From: Ochromonas danica
Taxonomy: Eukaryota > Sar > Chrysophyceae > Chromulinales > Chromulinaceae
NCBI GenBank assembly: GCA_015146655.1
Contig: VKHL01000130.1
Coordinates: forward strand, 1 to 64,000
Direction of reading: 5' to 3'
Length of the DNA: 64,000 nucleotides
Every line of letters begins with the position of its first letter. The stretch's first letter is position 1. The position numbers and the translations under genes were made by a program. Shown piece by piece: positions 12,001 through 24,379 of this stretch. The notes under the pieces were generated by a model, which saw only the letters and a list, made by a program, of their open reading frames with translations, was not told where the DNA came from and ran no database searches.

Positions 12001-12204
12001 CACAGCACAGTCTATGTGTGGACAAACAGAAGAACGAGAAACAGAAAGTTAGCTTGTGAGTGTGGAGTGAGTGAGGAACACACAAGCACCTCCACCAGCC
12101 GTGGCAAGTCGCCAGCCTCGAGGCTGCAGGTCAACTGAGTAGATGGCGCAGCGCCCTCCTTTCGAGTCGAAGTGGCCTACTATTGATGGATGAATAATTC
12201 GCAT
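9001..12204 (-). CDS. HIRA: HIRA histone chaperone, WD40 protein
   Basis: Two exons on the minus strand (start codon 12202-12204; exon 12090-12204, then 9001-12011) give 1041 aa. HIRA deposits histone H3.3-H4 independently of replication. The N-terminal WD40 propeller is clear: SPDGQFLASGGDD, HSGSLLASASMDNRVLLWN, CHVKGLAWDP and the family-specific FRRLDFSPDG. Splicing joins LATAGG to DCAVKLWDMRK, the first WD blade. The C-terminal part carries a HIRA-domain-like region (VVSLYFSSSKEEMLGHYDVF, then DTTMQCWQRLS). A long low-complexity linker (about residues 430-600) contains basic patches. An open frame continues upstream to an ATG at 12456, adding 84 residues. I chose MRIIHPSIVGHF because HIRA proteins start directly at the first blade. 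Transcription diverges from the casein kinase gene. Confidence 0.9.
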
Positions 12205-12642
12205 GGCGAAGTCTTGGGGGACTGGCTGGCTTTGGAAAGTTGGCTTAATGGACTTGGGCAAGGCTATTTTCTGGAAATCTGGACGGCTGGGTTGTGCGGG
12301 ATGCTCTGCTGGCTCTCTGTTGGGTTGAGTTGCAACTGCCGCCGAGTGCACAGAGTGTGTCTTTCCGCTCACCGCGCTCAGACAGCGACGGGCTGTCTGG
12401 GACAACGACAACAAGAGAAGAAGAAGACCAGCAGGACTGCTTGCTTGCCTTCTCACGACGAAGAATTTCCTGTCTTTATAGAAAGAGGCTTGGGGAAAAA
12501 GAAAAATACCTCGGAATAGGAAACGCGAAGAAGATTTAATTTATTTTCTTCTTCAGCGCGGATTTGAGACACTCCAGACCCGTCTGTCTGTCTGTCCGCC
12601 TTAGTCACTATTGTATGAGGAGAAATTGAAAAAGGAGTTAAT
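12205..12642. promoter_or_regulatory. Divergent HIRA / CK1 promoter region
   Basis: This 438-bp region separates two head-to-head start codons. On the minus strand it is open in frame with HIRA to 12456, so part may be coding or 5' leader. A pyrimidine-rich tract and a tgtctgtctgtc microrepeat lie near 12583-12596. No conserved core element is certain. Confidence 0.4.
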
Positions 12643-14988
12643 ATGGCAACCAGCTTAGTTAATAATAAATATCGCATCACGCGTCGCATTGGCGGCGGCA
12701 GCTTCGGAGAGATTTACATGGGTGTAGGCCCTAATGGAGAGAAGGTTCGTTTATTTGGCCCTTAAAGTCTTTGCTTCTTTCCTTTTATCTGCTTTGCTTC
12801 TTTGGTTAGGTGGCAGTGAAATTCGAGCGTCACGGCACCCGCTGTCCGCAGCTTCGCCATGAGTACAAAGTCTATCGCGAGCTAGTGGGCTGTCATGGCT
12901 TCTGCCAGGTGTACTACTTCGGATCTCTCGATAATTATAATGTTATGGTCATGGATCTTCTTGGACTCTCTCTGGAAGATCTTTTTAACAAGTGCCAACG
13001 CAGGTTTTCCCTTAAAACTGGTGAGTTGCCTCCGTAATTGCTGCTGATTCGCTTTGATTTATTTCTTCCCGCACTCAAACTGAATAGTTTTACAAATCGC
13101 CGACCAAATGCTGGAGCGAGTGGACACGTTGCATTCACGACATCTCATCCATCGAGATATCAAGCCCGCCAACTTTGTAATTGGTGTGGGCGAACAAGCA
13201 AACAACATTTTTTGTGTGGACTTCGGCCTATCTAAACGCTATCGCCATCCAAAGAACTTGCAGCATATTCCTCATCGTGATGGTCGCAGTCTCACGGGTA
13301 CCCCTCGTTATGCGAGCATCAACAATCATTTGGGTATAGAGCAGAGTCGTCGGGACGATCTCGAGAGCATCGGCTACGTTTTGATCTACTTCCTCAAAGG
13401 ATCTTTGCCATGGCAAGGTCTCAAAGCGAAAAATGCGCAGAAGAAGTATCGTCTCATTCTTGAAAAGAAGCAACAGGTCTCCATTGCGCAGCTTTGCCAG
13501 GGTTGCCCGAGTCAGTTTGCTGAGTTCCTCGCTTATACGCGATCATTGAAGTTCGATGCTAAGCCAGATATTCCCTATTTGCGCAAGCTCTTCCGTGACC
13601 TTTACCATGCCCAGAACTGTGCTTCTATACCCAAACTATGGGATTGGGATGGTATGGAGAACGATTTCAGCAGTGTCTCTGGGAGTGCCACCCAGGGTGT
13701 AACACCAGCCATCATGCCTACAGCTACAGGTGCGAACAATATCGCGGCTCCCAACCTTCGCCCAACAACCGCAGCAGCGATTGCAATGGATAACGAAATG
13801 CTCTTGGGTAATCTCAATAACGAAGATCTCGACGAGGACTTCGGTATGGAAGGCAATGGAGGAGTACCGGGCCCGGCGCGTCCAAATACTGCTGGAGCTT
13901 TGCTATCCAACGCTTATAATCGAACTGGAGCCCCTGGTGGTGCTCAGCCCACCGGTAATAACTGGGGCTATTCCCGCGGAGGAGAACCGACCGGCGTGAT
14001 GATGAAGGGAGCTTCTGGTCCAATGCTTTCCTCCAATGGAGGGATCGGTGACTATGGAGGAAGCGATGCTATGGGCAATGCTCGTAGACCTCATACTGCT
14101 CATGGTGCCAGAGCTGGATTTCCTGTTGGTGGTCCCGTAGGCGCTGCTCCCACTGGTATGATGTATGGTGCTGAACAGGAAGAGGTAAATACCCGTTTTT
14201 ATGAGTTTGCTAAACAGAAGGGAAAATTTAACAGTTGTTCTTAGGAGGGAGATCCTGTCGTAGCTGGCGCTCGTGGGATGATGCGCTATCGTCGAAATCG
14301 CACGGGAGCGGATGTTCCGGTTGGCGCGCCTGGATCCAGCTCTGCCATGGGGGCCAACTTGCCTATTAACAACGTTGGTGCTATGCCCACGTATGGAGCT
14401 AGTAAACCTGCCGGGTATGCCCCGGATCAATATTCTGGAGCAAATGGGAGCAATTGGGCAGTCTATCAAGGAGCTGCCGGCAATAGTAAGCCTGCAATGG
14501 CCTTGGCGCCCGGAACTCAAACTGCTGCACATCTTCAGGCGCAGCAACAGGCTCAAGCGATGCGTAAAGTTCAAACTGGTGGCGCGCCGGTTCCTTCAAA
14601 CGGTGCCGCACCCTCTAACTGGGGTCCTTTCACTGCCAATGACAGGCCTAAAAGTGCCACGGGGGTATTATCCGCTGGACACATGGTGCCAACAGCTGGT
14701 GCTGCTCCAATGACTGGTGCAAGACCGGCTTCTGGCTCTTCGATGGGCCAGTCGAACGGAAATGGCCCTTGGCCTTCAAGCAATGGCACTGGTGGTCTAG
14801 CTTCTGGAGGTGCGGGTAGCAACACGCTTTCCTATGGCTCTCTCAAGAATCGTTTTCTCAGCGGAAGTGGAGGGCAGATGACTAGTGGTCAACCAGCACC
14901 TTCTGGTAGCAGCAAGGGTGCCACCTCTACGCCTTCAACCGGTGCTGCTGGATCGGGCAAGTCGAAGTTGTTTTCGCTTGCGCGCTGA
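12643..14988 (+). CDS. Casein kinase 1 family Ser/Thr kinase with long Gly/Ala-rich tail
   Basis: Four exons (12643-12744, 12810-13020, 13088-14184, 14245-14988) encode 717 aa. The first about 300 residues are a canonical CK1 kinase: IGGGSFGEIYMG glycine loop, VAVKFE lysine, LIHRDIKPANF catalytic loop, VDFGLSK (DFG), the CK1-specific GTPRYASINNHLG in place of APE, RRDDLESIGYVLIYF, and LPWQGLKA. CK1 enzymes phosphorylate primed and acidic sites in cytosol, cilium and nucleus. The remaining about 400 residues are low-complexity Gly/Ala/Asn/Ser with repeated GAxP and RPxTA-like phrases, likely disordered. The tail is much longer than in CK1 delta/epsilon and may carry autoinhibitory or localisation functions, which is inference. 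Confidence 0.95.
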
Positions 14989-15286
14989 TGTTAATTCCCT
15001 TCGTTCTGTGACATTTTGTGCACAGAGAGCCGACCTCGCCAAGCCTCTCTTGTTTAGTGTATAGAAATTCTGCTCTTCTCTATTGTCATACTAACATTCT
15101 CTCCATCGTTATTCCCAAGTTCACAACGTAATGTCCATACGTGCTCCTTTTGATGAGTCGTAAATAAGAAAACACAAGGTGGTTTTTGGTGGAGGCAATT
15201 ATGTTTGCGCGCGATGCACCGCTGAGTGGGGCGGGCGTGCAAGAGAAGAGAGCGAAGAGACAAACCAGGGAAAGCGAAGCTAAAAG
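14989..15286. other. CK1 / COQ6 spacer
   Basis: This 298-bp spacer lies between codirectional genes. I recognise no element. Confidence 0.35.
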
Positions 15287-16985
15287 ATGATTGCGGCGAG
15301 TTGTCTTGCGCCGCGTTCTCACTTTTGGCAAAGTCTCATGCGTAGAGGTTACAGCGCAAGTGCAGAACCGGCGGTCTATGATGTCGTTATCCATGGCGGA
15401 GGAGCAGTCGGAGCATCGCTTGCTGTTGACTTGATGGCTCGTTCACAGGGAAGGCTCAAAGTCTGCTTGATCGAAGCCAATAACGTTCGACATATCACAA
15501 CTTCCCAGCCTGATCCACGAGTTTATGCTCTTTCCCCGCGCTCGATCAACACTTTGGATCGGCTGGGGGCTTGGAAGCATGTCGTTGAGCGCTCTCACCC
15601 CTACTCGTCCATGCAGATATGGGAAGCCACCGGCCCTGGCATTGTAAAGTTTCGATCCACTGATGTGAAGAAGGCAGAGCTTGGCCGCATCTGTGAAGAC
15701 GCCACCATCCAGGCTGCTCTGTATAAAGTGCTCTCTGAGCAAGAGCAGAAGGTGGACGTCATGAATCAATCTAGTATTCTGGAGATCCAATTGCCACCCA
15801 CGGGTAACTCTTCCAAATTAGCAGAGTTACGAGTCAAGAAGACAGAGAATGGTGAGGAGTCAGAAGTGCGTCTATCGACCAGGTCAGCCCCTGTTGTCTT
15901 GGCCATGCGATACCTTCAACATTAATACGGTGCATTATCTCAGGTTGCTCGTTGGAGCTGATGGTGCAAACTCGTTAGTTCGAAGACTTACTGGGATTCC
16001 TTCCTGGGGTTGGAGCTATGGCCAAGAAGCTGTGGTGTGCTCTGTCTCCTTGCTTGATGCTGACCAACAAGCTGCTGGCGCTGGCAAAACGTTCGAGAAT
16101 CCTACTGCCTGGCAGCGCTATTTGCCAACAGGCCCTTTGGCTTTGCTTCCTTGCTGGCAGGGCTATTCCTCTATCGTTTGGTCGGTGCCGCCACCTGAGG
16201 CCCGTCGTCTGAAGGCGCTTTCAACGGAGGACTTTCTCGCTGAGCTGAATGCCGCGTTGCGTTCTCCGATCAATCTCAACAATAATAACAAAGCATATAT
16301 AGAGGAAGATGAAAGGGATGATGAGCGATCCAGTCGTCCTCCGCGCGGCATCTTTCCTCCTTGGGCGGAAGCTGTGCTGGATGCGCTTGATGGTCCGGCT
16401 GCTGGTCTGCGGAAGGGCTCAAAGGAAGCCCTCAAAGGTTTGACTAAGGAGTTTTCTGCGGCTTCTGAAGCAATGCTGGCTATGGCCCAGCTTCGCGATC
16501 CCTACACCGCCCCACCGTTCGTCAAGCAGATTTCCGGCCCTCGTCTCAGCTTTCCTCTCAACTTCCAACAAGCTAAATATTACGCTCTTAGCCGTTGTGC
16601 TTTAATTGGCGATGCGGCTCACAGTATTCATCCGCAGGCTGGACAGGGGCTAAATTTGGGTTTTCAAGATGCTGGAGCGATGTGTTCTCATATAATTCGA
16701 GCGCTTGAGGCTGGTCATGACATTGGGCATCAATCTGTGCTGCAAGACTATGCAAATGAGCGCTTCACCCGCAATTTGGCTATGATGGGATTGGTTGACA
16801 TAATCAACGCAACTTTCAAAGACAGCCTTGTCCTGGGAGATCAAGTGGCGGCTGCTAATCGTCTTTCTCCCGATTCTCCCGCTGTTCGAGCTAAACGCTT
16901 CTTGCGATCCATGGGTATGCTTGGCATCAATAATTCCGCCATGCTTAAAGCAGAGATAGCCAAGTTTGCTATGGGTACGGACTAG
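15287..16985 (+). CDS. COQ6: Ubiquinone biosynthesis monooxygenase COQ6
   Basis: Two exons (15287-15882, 15944-16985) encode 545 aa. COQ6 is the FAD-dependent hydroxylase acting on the benzoquinone ring in coenzyme Q synthesis at the mitochondrial inner membrane. The first about 25 residues (MIAASCLAPRSHFWQSLMRR...) are basic and acid-poor, as in a mitochondrial presequence. DVVIHGGGAVGASLA is the FAD-binding Rossmann motif. DPRVYALSPRSINTL is typical of the UbiH/COQ6 group. LLVGADGANSLVRR is the DG motif, rebuilt across the intron. IGDAAHSIHPQAGQGLNLGF is the GD motif contacting FAD ribose. An inserted acidic and Asn-rich loop (about residues 300-350) is longer than in human COQ6 (468 aa). 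Confidence is high on family and subfamily. Confidence 0.93.
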
Positions 16986-17156
16986 TTAAATAATAGTGCT
17001 TTCAATAACTTAACCCCTTTCTGAACAGAAAAGAACGGTTTCTTAGCGACAGAAGGCGAGCGAGTTTTAGTGAGGGAAAGGAGATTTATAACTCCAATCT
17101 TTTGAATTTCAACAAAGACGTTTCGCTGGAGAGTTAGTTGTTGATTTTCTTTGAAA
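16986..17156. other. COQ6 / SPAG17 spacer
   Basis: This 171-bp spacer shows nothing beyond presumed UTRs. Confidence 0.3.
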
Positions 17157-20100
17157 ATGGATGCAAATGGAGTGGCCACCTTATCGGAGACTTCCTCACG
17201 TCCAATATCTCATGAGCTACTCTTGAAAGAATACGTCTCAAAGGTGCGAGAAATGCCTCGTCCTTGGCTATCGCAGCCGAGCGCTTTACTCTTCGCCATG
17301 GTATGCGCTGTCTCTCGGGCCCATGGCGCAGATCCAAACGTCGTTTATCCCACTGACAGCCTCTTTACCCCGGAAGGGAAGTCCATCCTTCTTTCTTCTT
17401 TAGACTGCCCTATGCTCTTTCAGGGGGCACTTGGAGAGACGGAGCAGCTGGGGGAAGTTGAGCAGGCAGAGCCCACTTTTCCGCAGTTAATCGATGCCGA
17501 CGCGGATTTCAATAAGAATCTAATCGACAATAGCCCTTACATGATGAGAAATAGCCTTATAGAGAGAGATCTTAAGCAGTTTGAGGCTCAAGCTGTTGCG
17601 CGGCGGGTGATGGTCCGACTATTGGCTTGCGCTTTCCCATTGCGGCCAGCACTCTCGGCCGTTGAACGAGGCATGAAAGAAAGCGAGCTCCTCACTTTTT
17701 CTCCCTTTCCGTTAGAAGAAATCTATCGCGGAAGGCAACTGCAGGTCTTCACGGAAATGGTTGCAGCTCAGACTCAGCCACTCTCAAACTTCACCGGTTC
17801 TGCACTACCAGCGGAAGAAGGTGAGCAGCCAGTAGAGGCCATTACAGAGCGACGCTTTTATCGAAGAGTATCAGCGTTAACTCTTGGTCGTTTACTTTCC
17901 AGTGAAGACGGAGTTCGGACAAGCCGCTACTTCGACCTCACAGATCAGTTATTGCTTGCTTTGCTCTGGCCTCCACCAGCACGTAGACACGTAAGAGATG
18001 TCTGGAGCCACCCTGGAATACGTTTAGAAACTACTCTGATTACTCCAGCAGGACGTGGATTGGTTCATCTATATCGCCTAAACTCCTCAGACCAAGTGTG
18101 GCTGACAGGAGAATTGGAAAAGTCTCTTTATGGCCTGCGCTTTCTTCAAAGTCGATCCAACGACCTATCTTGCCTTTTCTTCTTCCTGTCAGAAGAGGGC
18201 TGGCGTTACTCTTTCTACCCTGGGCCCATGCATGAACAATCACGCAAGCCGGACAAGCAAGGCACTGTCTGCCTGCATGTTTCCTCCTCTTTACCAGCGG
18301 GCAGCCCTGCAATTGTATTCTGCTCCAATGGCGACATTCGAATAGCTGAAGAGATAGAACAACAACAAGAAGAAAACGGTGATGATGACGGCTACCCGTT
18401 GTTTGCAGAGCATCATCGATTGATCGGGCCGAGGCTGTCTGTGTTGCGTGTCTTTCCCTCCAAGGCGCCACAGGGCACACACCCTTTCTCTTCAGAAGTT
18501 CTCGACCTTGATGGAGGTCGGGAGCTCATAATAGAGGTTGATCGCCTTAAAGCCTTTCTGAAGCGTAGAGACGGCGCGTCGAGGGAATGCTACGAACTCT
18601 CGTTGGTCCGGAGTATCTGCAAATCGCTTCAAACACCCACATCACTCCGGAGATTGAGGCTACTCGCTGATGGACAAGTGGCTTACTCTGTTGGCGAGGT
18701 GGAAGATTCGTCTTTCGAGTTTCTGCCACAAAATATCCTGGAGTCCTTCGTTGACGCAACAACCAAAGCTGTTGTCAATCGCTTCGAAGATGGGCGAGTA
18801 ATTATCTCTTATCCTTCGCCCATCTTGCCTGCTGCTATTATTGATGCGTCTGTTACCTCTTCCTCTTTCATCGCGTCAAACTCTCCAGCGGCCTCCGTTG
18901 CATCTTCACAGCATTCGTTCGTCTTAAGAGAGATCTTCTTTCCAGATGGTTCTTCAATATCTCATGATCTCGCCAACAACCTTGCATCTTTATACTATGG
19001 CGATATAGGCAGCAAAAGGAAAGGTGCTGATAGCAGCGACAAAAGAGAAAGGAACAGGAATGGCTGGCCGGTGATTGAGGTAGATCTCGATGTGGATCAC
19101 ACTAGCCGCGGTCATGCCTCTGGGATGGAGGTTCCTATCAATAAAGGTGGAGAACGAGTGCGCTGTCGAGCGGCTTTGAGAGACGGAAGTGCAGTGTTTA
19201 TCAAGTATGACACGCGGCTAACTGCTGTGGCCAATGGGTCTATTCACCTCGTCACACGAGATAGATTTGCAGTTGTAGCACTTGATAACGGACAAGTCAC
19301 ATTTCGCCCCGCCACTGCCTGGGATAGAACGGTAACATCATATGCTGGTCTATGCTTGCACGTAAATTTAGTTTATTGTTGTTCTGACTTCTACAGGCAG
19401 AGCAAGTATTTCGTAAAGATTGCGCTTTGGATGGCGCGGAGGTTTCGCAAAAAGCACCCACTTCGCCTCTTCGGACGACAAAGAAGAAAACAAATTCTTT
19501 CGGCGATCCAGCAGTTTCCACTTCGATGACCACTGTGGCTCGCGCAGATGCTACTTCAAGCGCTCTTGCTGCTGGGATTGCAAGTGCTAAATCACGTCGC
19601 GCGACCAAACGCTCAACTTCGACCCCCTCTCCTCCTTCACCACCTCCACCTTTAACCTTTGCTCTAAACGATCCACTGCCTGCCCCCGAACGAGACGCGG
19701 TCTTTTCTGCCCACCTCCTTTCTGGTCATTGCTCTTTACAAGTGAGTGTTCAATAACACTATTCTTGATTCTCTTCCTTATTGAGGGGGAATTGCTTGAA
19801 TAGGACGCGGAACACAACTACTTCGAAGCTGATCTCGCTTCCACGCGACGGCACAAGGCCAGTCTCGCAAAGGAAGACAACCAACAAAGTAAAGGAGACA
19901 AGGAAGAACCTTTTTATGTAAGGGTTGTTCTATCGGGAGAGGTTGAAGGGCTGAAGCCTCCTGCTGTTATTCGCAATCCCAAGTCCCCGCGACTCTTCAT
20001 CGTAAATCGTGATGGCTCCGCGCTTGAAGCTGCCAGTCAGCAGGCCATTGCGCTGATGGAACACCGAGCTGGTGTAGTCAAAGCTACTGTTCCAGGTAGC

Positions 20101-21620
20101 GCCACACGCCACTACTTGGTCGGAAGGTGGGATGGACAACTCTCTTTATTCGTGCTTGATCCAACGATGATGATATGCTAATATCTCTCCGTTGCACTTC
20201 ACAGGCCTGTATTAGCCGAATTTGGCGAAAAAATTGGCTTTCAGGAAGTCTTTGGAGCACGACAGTACATGTCATTTCCCCTGCCTGCTTCTGTTTTGGC
20301 TCTGCTGCGCGAGTCACCAGTGAGTCTATACAATACGCCACGGCGCCTCTTCGAGAGGTTTGTTTTCTTTGAGACCCGCAGCTTGGCATCCGGAGACTTT
20401 GACCTGATCGCCCAAGCTCTTCAACGGTTAGCATTCACTGTTCATCCGTTCATCTATGGCCACCATAGATAGATTGACTTCTTCCTTTGGTAGTTGTGAG
20501 GCATTCCGCACACAACGCATGCAGTCCATCGATCGTTTTGCGGTGGATGATCCACGGACGAAAGAGCAGATCGAGGAAGAGGAGGCTATGGTGAAGAGAC
20601 TGAAGCAGGCGTACAAGTTGGCCAAGCTCAATGCGGCCAAGCGGCGAGAACAGCGCGCTAAGTACGGATTCCTTTGCATTCACAGCAATTTACACTGATA
20701 TTTCGGCATATTTTGTCAAATAGGGAGAAGGCCGCAACTGACACAGAGGAGGAACAGGAGGATGAAGCGAAAGACAAGAAGAGCTTCAAGCCAACCAAGA
20801 TTAGCGATGCGATTGCCGAGGGCCCAGAGGATGAAGAAGAAGGAAGCGAAGATGACGTTGACCATTTCTCAGATGACGAAGAAGCACAGGTAAAACGGTA
20901 TTCTCTTTCGCCTCTCCTGTATCCTTGTAACCCTTACGGCCCTGCTCCATGACTTAGTTGGATCCACAGGAGGAGGAAATCCGTGCGACTTTCGAGGATT
21001 ATGCTGTGGATTCAGGAGTAGCTGAGGGCTGGGCAGGGAGTCCAATGATGCCTCTACATGCGCTACAAGATGCATTGGTTCGTATCTGTAACCTCTTCAT
21101 TCCATCCGATCTTGTTGAAGAAGCTGTTGTTGAGAGCGGCGAGATCGAGTTAGGCATGGAGGAAATAACTCTTCATGAGTTTCGAGGAATCTACCATTGG
21201 TAAGATTAGATATCCTGGCTCTAACTACTTGCTCAGATATAATTCCGCTTGATATTGTTTAGTCTTCAGCAGTTGCTGAAAGGCGAGCGACCCAGAGCAA
21301 GCAAAGAGGACGAAGAAGTGGGAACAGGAGATTTGATGGAGCGCCGTGACGGATCTGTCTCGACGCTAGGTAGCAAACTAAGCGCACATGCTCTTACTAA
21401 AAGTAACGGTGCGCGGTCACTGGCTGGACTGCCTCTTGGAGACGATTCGCCTGTTGCTAAGAGAGCTCCGCGCACCGCACCAGTGCTGAATCTTAAGCTG
21501 CTACCCCCTTCCGATTCGGTAGCTTCAGAAGAAATACTCAGTCTTGATGCTATCTCCCAGAGCACGGCAGCAGGATCAGCTGTAAATGTAGTGAGAAAGA
21601 AGGTTCGCTCTTATGAATAG
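17157..21620 (+). CDS. SPAG17: SPAG17/PF6-like central-pair protein of the axoneme
   Basis: Eight exons (17157-19331, 19397-19741, 19804-20126, 20205-20426, 20494-20661, 20724-20889, 20958-21199, 21263-21620) encode 1332 aa. SPAG17/PF6 is a C1a projection component of the central pair and is needed for flagellar motility. Family-like segments are a repeated phrase of the type FEDGRVIISYPSP / FFPDGSSISHD, a block GWPVIEVDLDVDH...VRCRAALRDGSAVFIKYD, and the late SPRLFIVNRDGSALEA. A short basic/acidic coiled segment (QIEEEEAMVKRLKQAYKLAK) and an acidic stretch follow. The protein is much shorter than human (2223 aa) or Chlamydomonas PF6 (about 2300 aa). It seems to keep the C-terminal half of the family and lacks the Ala/Pro-rich N-terminus. 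Assignment rests on remembered motif similarity; a divergent paralogue is possible. Confidence 0.75.
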
Positions 21621-21934
21621 ATCTTCTGTATGGTGTGCTGTATTTGTTGAAAAATATTCGAACTTTTCTCTCTCTTGACAATACTGGGAACCCAAACGTC
21701 TGGGATCGAAGATATGATGTTGCCGCGGCTTTGAGAGTTACAGTGTATGACTATAAGCTAAGCAATGTAGACTAGCTACTGCACAGTAAATTACACCGGA
21801 TCCGAGCAGAATGAGTCTTGTTGCGAGGGGTGGCAATAATAGTTGGCCATGCAACAAAAGGAGAAGAAAGCTTTGGCATCATCCATCTGGTGGGACCGTC
21901 AAATACCTTGTCATAGAATATCCTTTCGTTTCAC
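21621..21934. promoter_or_regulatory. SPAG17 / U1-70K spacer
   Basis: This 314-bp spacer contains the presumed 3' end of SPAG17 and the U1-70K promoter. An ATG at 21811 opens a frame without recognisable content that overlaps the true start. No other feature. Confidence 0.35.
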
Positions 21935-23188
21935 ATGTATGGACCTGGCGGAGCCCAACGATTTCAGGTACTTCCATGCGGTTTAGTGGTGGGCTCGTTT
22001 TCATACTTTCGGATCTCTTTGTGCTGCTGCCTCTGATTGATTAGAAAGGACAGAATGCCGGGCCTCAACGACCCCCGTTACTCGAAATACCTCCAAGTAA
22101 GTATTTTTCTCTTATGAGTTTTATATGGTTGGCATTTGACAATGATGATGTTAATGGGGTGAACAGACTTACGAATGATGTTCGAGCCGCGCGTTGCCGT
22201 GGAGTTCAAACCTCCTATTGAGAAGGCGCCGATGCCTTCTTACAGTGGTATTGCTCAGTATACTTCTCTTTTCGAGACTGCCCCACCTCCAGTGCGCGCA
22301 GAGTTTGTTTCTCCACTCGAGCGTAGAGCACAGACGCGTGCTCGATTGCAAAAGACGCACGAAGAAAAGAATGATTTGCTTGCGTCAGACTGGGATCCAC
22401 ATAACAATCCTAAGGCCACGGAAAATGCATACACCACGCTTTTTGTTGGCAGGCTCTCGTATGAAACCAACGAGAAAAAGTTGCGTCGCGAGTTCGAACA
22501 GTTTGGAGCTATCAAAACATTGCACCTCGTGCATGACTTGGAAGGGAAGTCTCGTGGCTATGCCTTTATTGAGTTTGAGAATGAAGCAGACATGACAAAT
22601 GCCTTTCGCAAGGCTGATGGCAAGAAGATTGACGGCCGACGGATAGTCTGCGATGTTGAGCGTGGGCGAACCGTACGACAGTGGAAACCAACGCGTTTGG
22701 GCGGCGGACTGGGAGGGCGCCCTGCTGCTAAGAGTAAGAAGGACATAAAGGAGGAGGCTGCGAGTCAAGCAGCAGCGGCAGCGGCAGCTGCTTCTGCGAT
22801 GGGAGCAACAACTGGCCAACCTTCCGTTCGAGTGCCCACTGAGGTATCACGCGGTGACAGCCGTAGTCACCGCCGCGAACGTTCTCGATCGCGGGATCGT
22901 GAACGACAACCTCGATCATCTTTCCGTCGAGACCACTCACGGGAACGAGATTATGGAAATGGAGGAGGAGGTGGACGGCATGGAGGTTCTTATGCCCCTC
23001 CTCCCTCGACATACGGTCCAGCGCATGATAATAGCTATGGTGGAGGAGGATATGGCGGGTCTGCAACACAGCATGCAGCAGGACGTAGTGATAGCCGAGA
23101 TCGTGATCGTGATCGCAATCGTTTCCGAGGGGATCGAGACCGTGAAGGACGCAGAAGAGAGAGATCTTGGGATCGCGACAGGAGATGA
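21935..23188 (+). CDS. SNRNP70: U1 small nuclear ribonucleoprotein 70 kDa
   Basis: Three exons (21935-21967, 22045-22096, 22167-23188) encode 368 aa. U1-70K binds stem-loop I of U1 snRNA and helps define 5' splice sites. The splice of exons 2 and 3 creates EIPPNLRMMFEPR, matching the family N-terminus (LPPNLLALFAPR). PPIEKAPMPSYSGIAQY follows. The segment ending in DWDPHNNPKA leads into an RRM with RNP2 TLFVGRLSY and RNP1 KSRGYAFIEF. KKIDGRRIVCDVERGRTVRQ and LGGGLGG are U1-70K signatures. The tail is RS/RD/RE-rich with a glycine-rich patch. The 11-codon first exon (MYGPGGAQRFQ) was found by frame and splice-site fit and is less certain than the rest. Confidence 0.95.
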
Positions 23189-24247
23189 TCCTATAGTTAT
23201 TATTTAGTCATCAATAGCGGCGGAAAGAAAAGTCAGTAGCAGATTTGGATGTGCAGATTAATAATTAATTGGGTGTGATTTGTTATAACCAACCTAAGGT
23301 TAGATATAAGTTCCTTCTATTTTTAGCTTTGTTTAGTTCCTCGCCTGTCACCCTTTGCAAGGCAAACAATAGCAGATGAAGGCTGCTAGGCTAACAAGGC
23401 GGTCTGCGCGAACTGCACAAAATCGATGAGTGTCAGGGTTAGGGTAGTTAGATAGCGTGAATTGGGGCAGCACCACCAAAATTTCGGCATTACAAACCAT
23501 TTCAAATCAAAAATTTGCAGTACCTGCTGCTGGCCACATTCAGCCCGGAGTTAGCTAAAATGTTGAGTGGAACGTTGCTTGGGAAAGGGTAAAATAGATG
23601 TCCAAATTTTCCAGTTTCCTAAATATGCGACTCAGAATTCTTTTTGTGAATGCGATAGACGAGAATCTTCATGACCTTGAACTTGAAGACGATAAAGATT
23701 ATTGATGATGATGAATAACGTGGATTGTTGACGATTGCGAAGCGTTTCTAATGAATGATCACTGACTGATTGGCCTATGACCCAGTCTAACTTTTCTTGG
23801 GTGAACAAGTTTATAGGGAGGGAGAATTAGTTGTATAGGGGCCGAACACTATATACTATTTGAATATTATCAGTGATACTATTCGGCGGTATCCGACGAA
23901 CAAAAGTTGTAATTTCTGAAGAAGGTTTGAAATTAAAAGATTGGAAGATCACTTTAAGCATTTAACTTAACAAGAACACTTACTACTTACTATTCGAACG
24001 CCCTCGTGTGCACAATCGAAATAGTATATCCCGTAGTGATGGTCCCACACAAACGATAACCTGTACGATAGATAACCTCATATACGATAGATAACCTACA
24101 GTATTTGGTCTCCCTATACTAGTAGTTATGGGCGGTATCTGTTAGTAGCAGCAGTTCGTTGGAGGAGAAGGGTTAGGGTTGGTAAGTTCTCATCAATTAA
24201 AAGATAATAGTTATCGAGATGAGTCAAGATTGTCGTGGATAAAGTCC
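23189..24247. other. AT-rich gene-poor island, left part
   Basis: No gene is recognised. TTAGGG-like telomeric motifs occur near 23437-23444 and 24171-24180. A 15-bp direct repeat, tacgatagataacct, lies at 24064-24078 and 24083-24097. Short frames carry stops and no domain. Confidence 0.4.
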
Positions 24248-24379
24248 AAGAGAAGAAGAGAAGAAGAGAAGAAGAGAAGACGAGAAGAAGAGAAGAAGAG
24301 AAGAAGAGAAGAAGAGAAGAAGAGAAGAAGAGAAGAAGAGAAGAAGAGAAGACGAGAAGAAGAGAAGAAGAGAAGAAGA
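24248..24379 (+). repeat. Polypurine microsatellite (GAAGAAGA)n
   Basis: About 130 nt of almost uninterrupted purines are built from the 8-mer GAAGAAGA. The only pyrimidine interruptions are two identical GAAGACGA variants with C at 24281 and 24353, exactly 72 nt (nine units) apart. That points to a block duplication inside the array. Translation gives KRRREEE repeats on one strand and LLLFFSS on the other; both are treated as non-coding. Such purine mirror tracts can form triplex DNA. Confidence 0.9.

Noticed and set aside
23437-23444. Chromosome end (telomere)
   Set aside because: TTAGGG-like motifs are single or double units scattered within gene-bearing DNA, not a terminal array.
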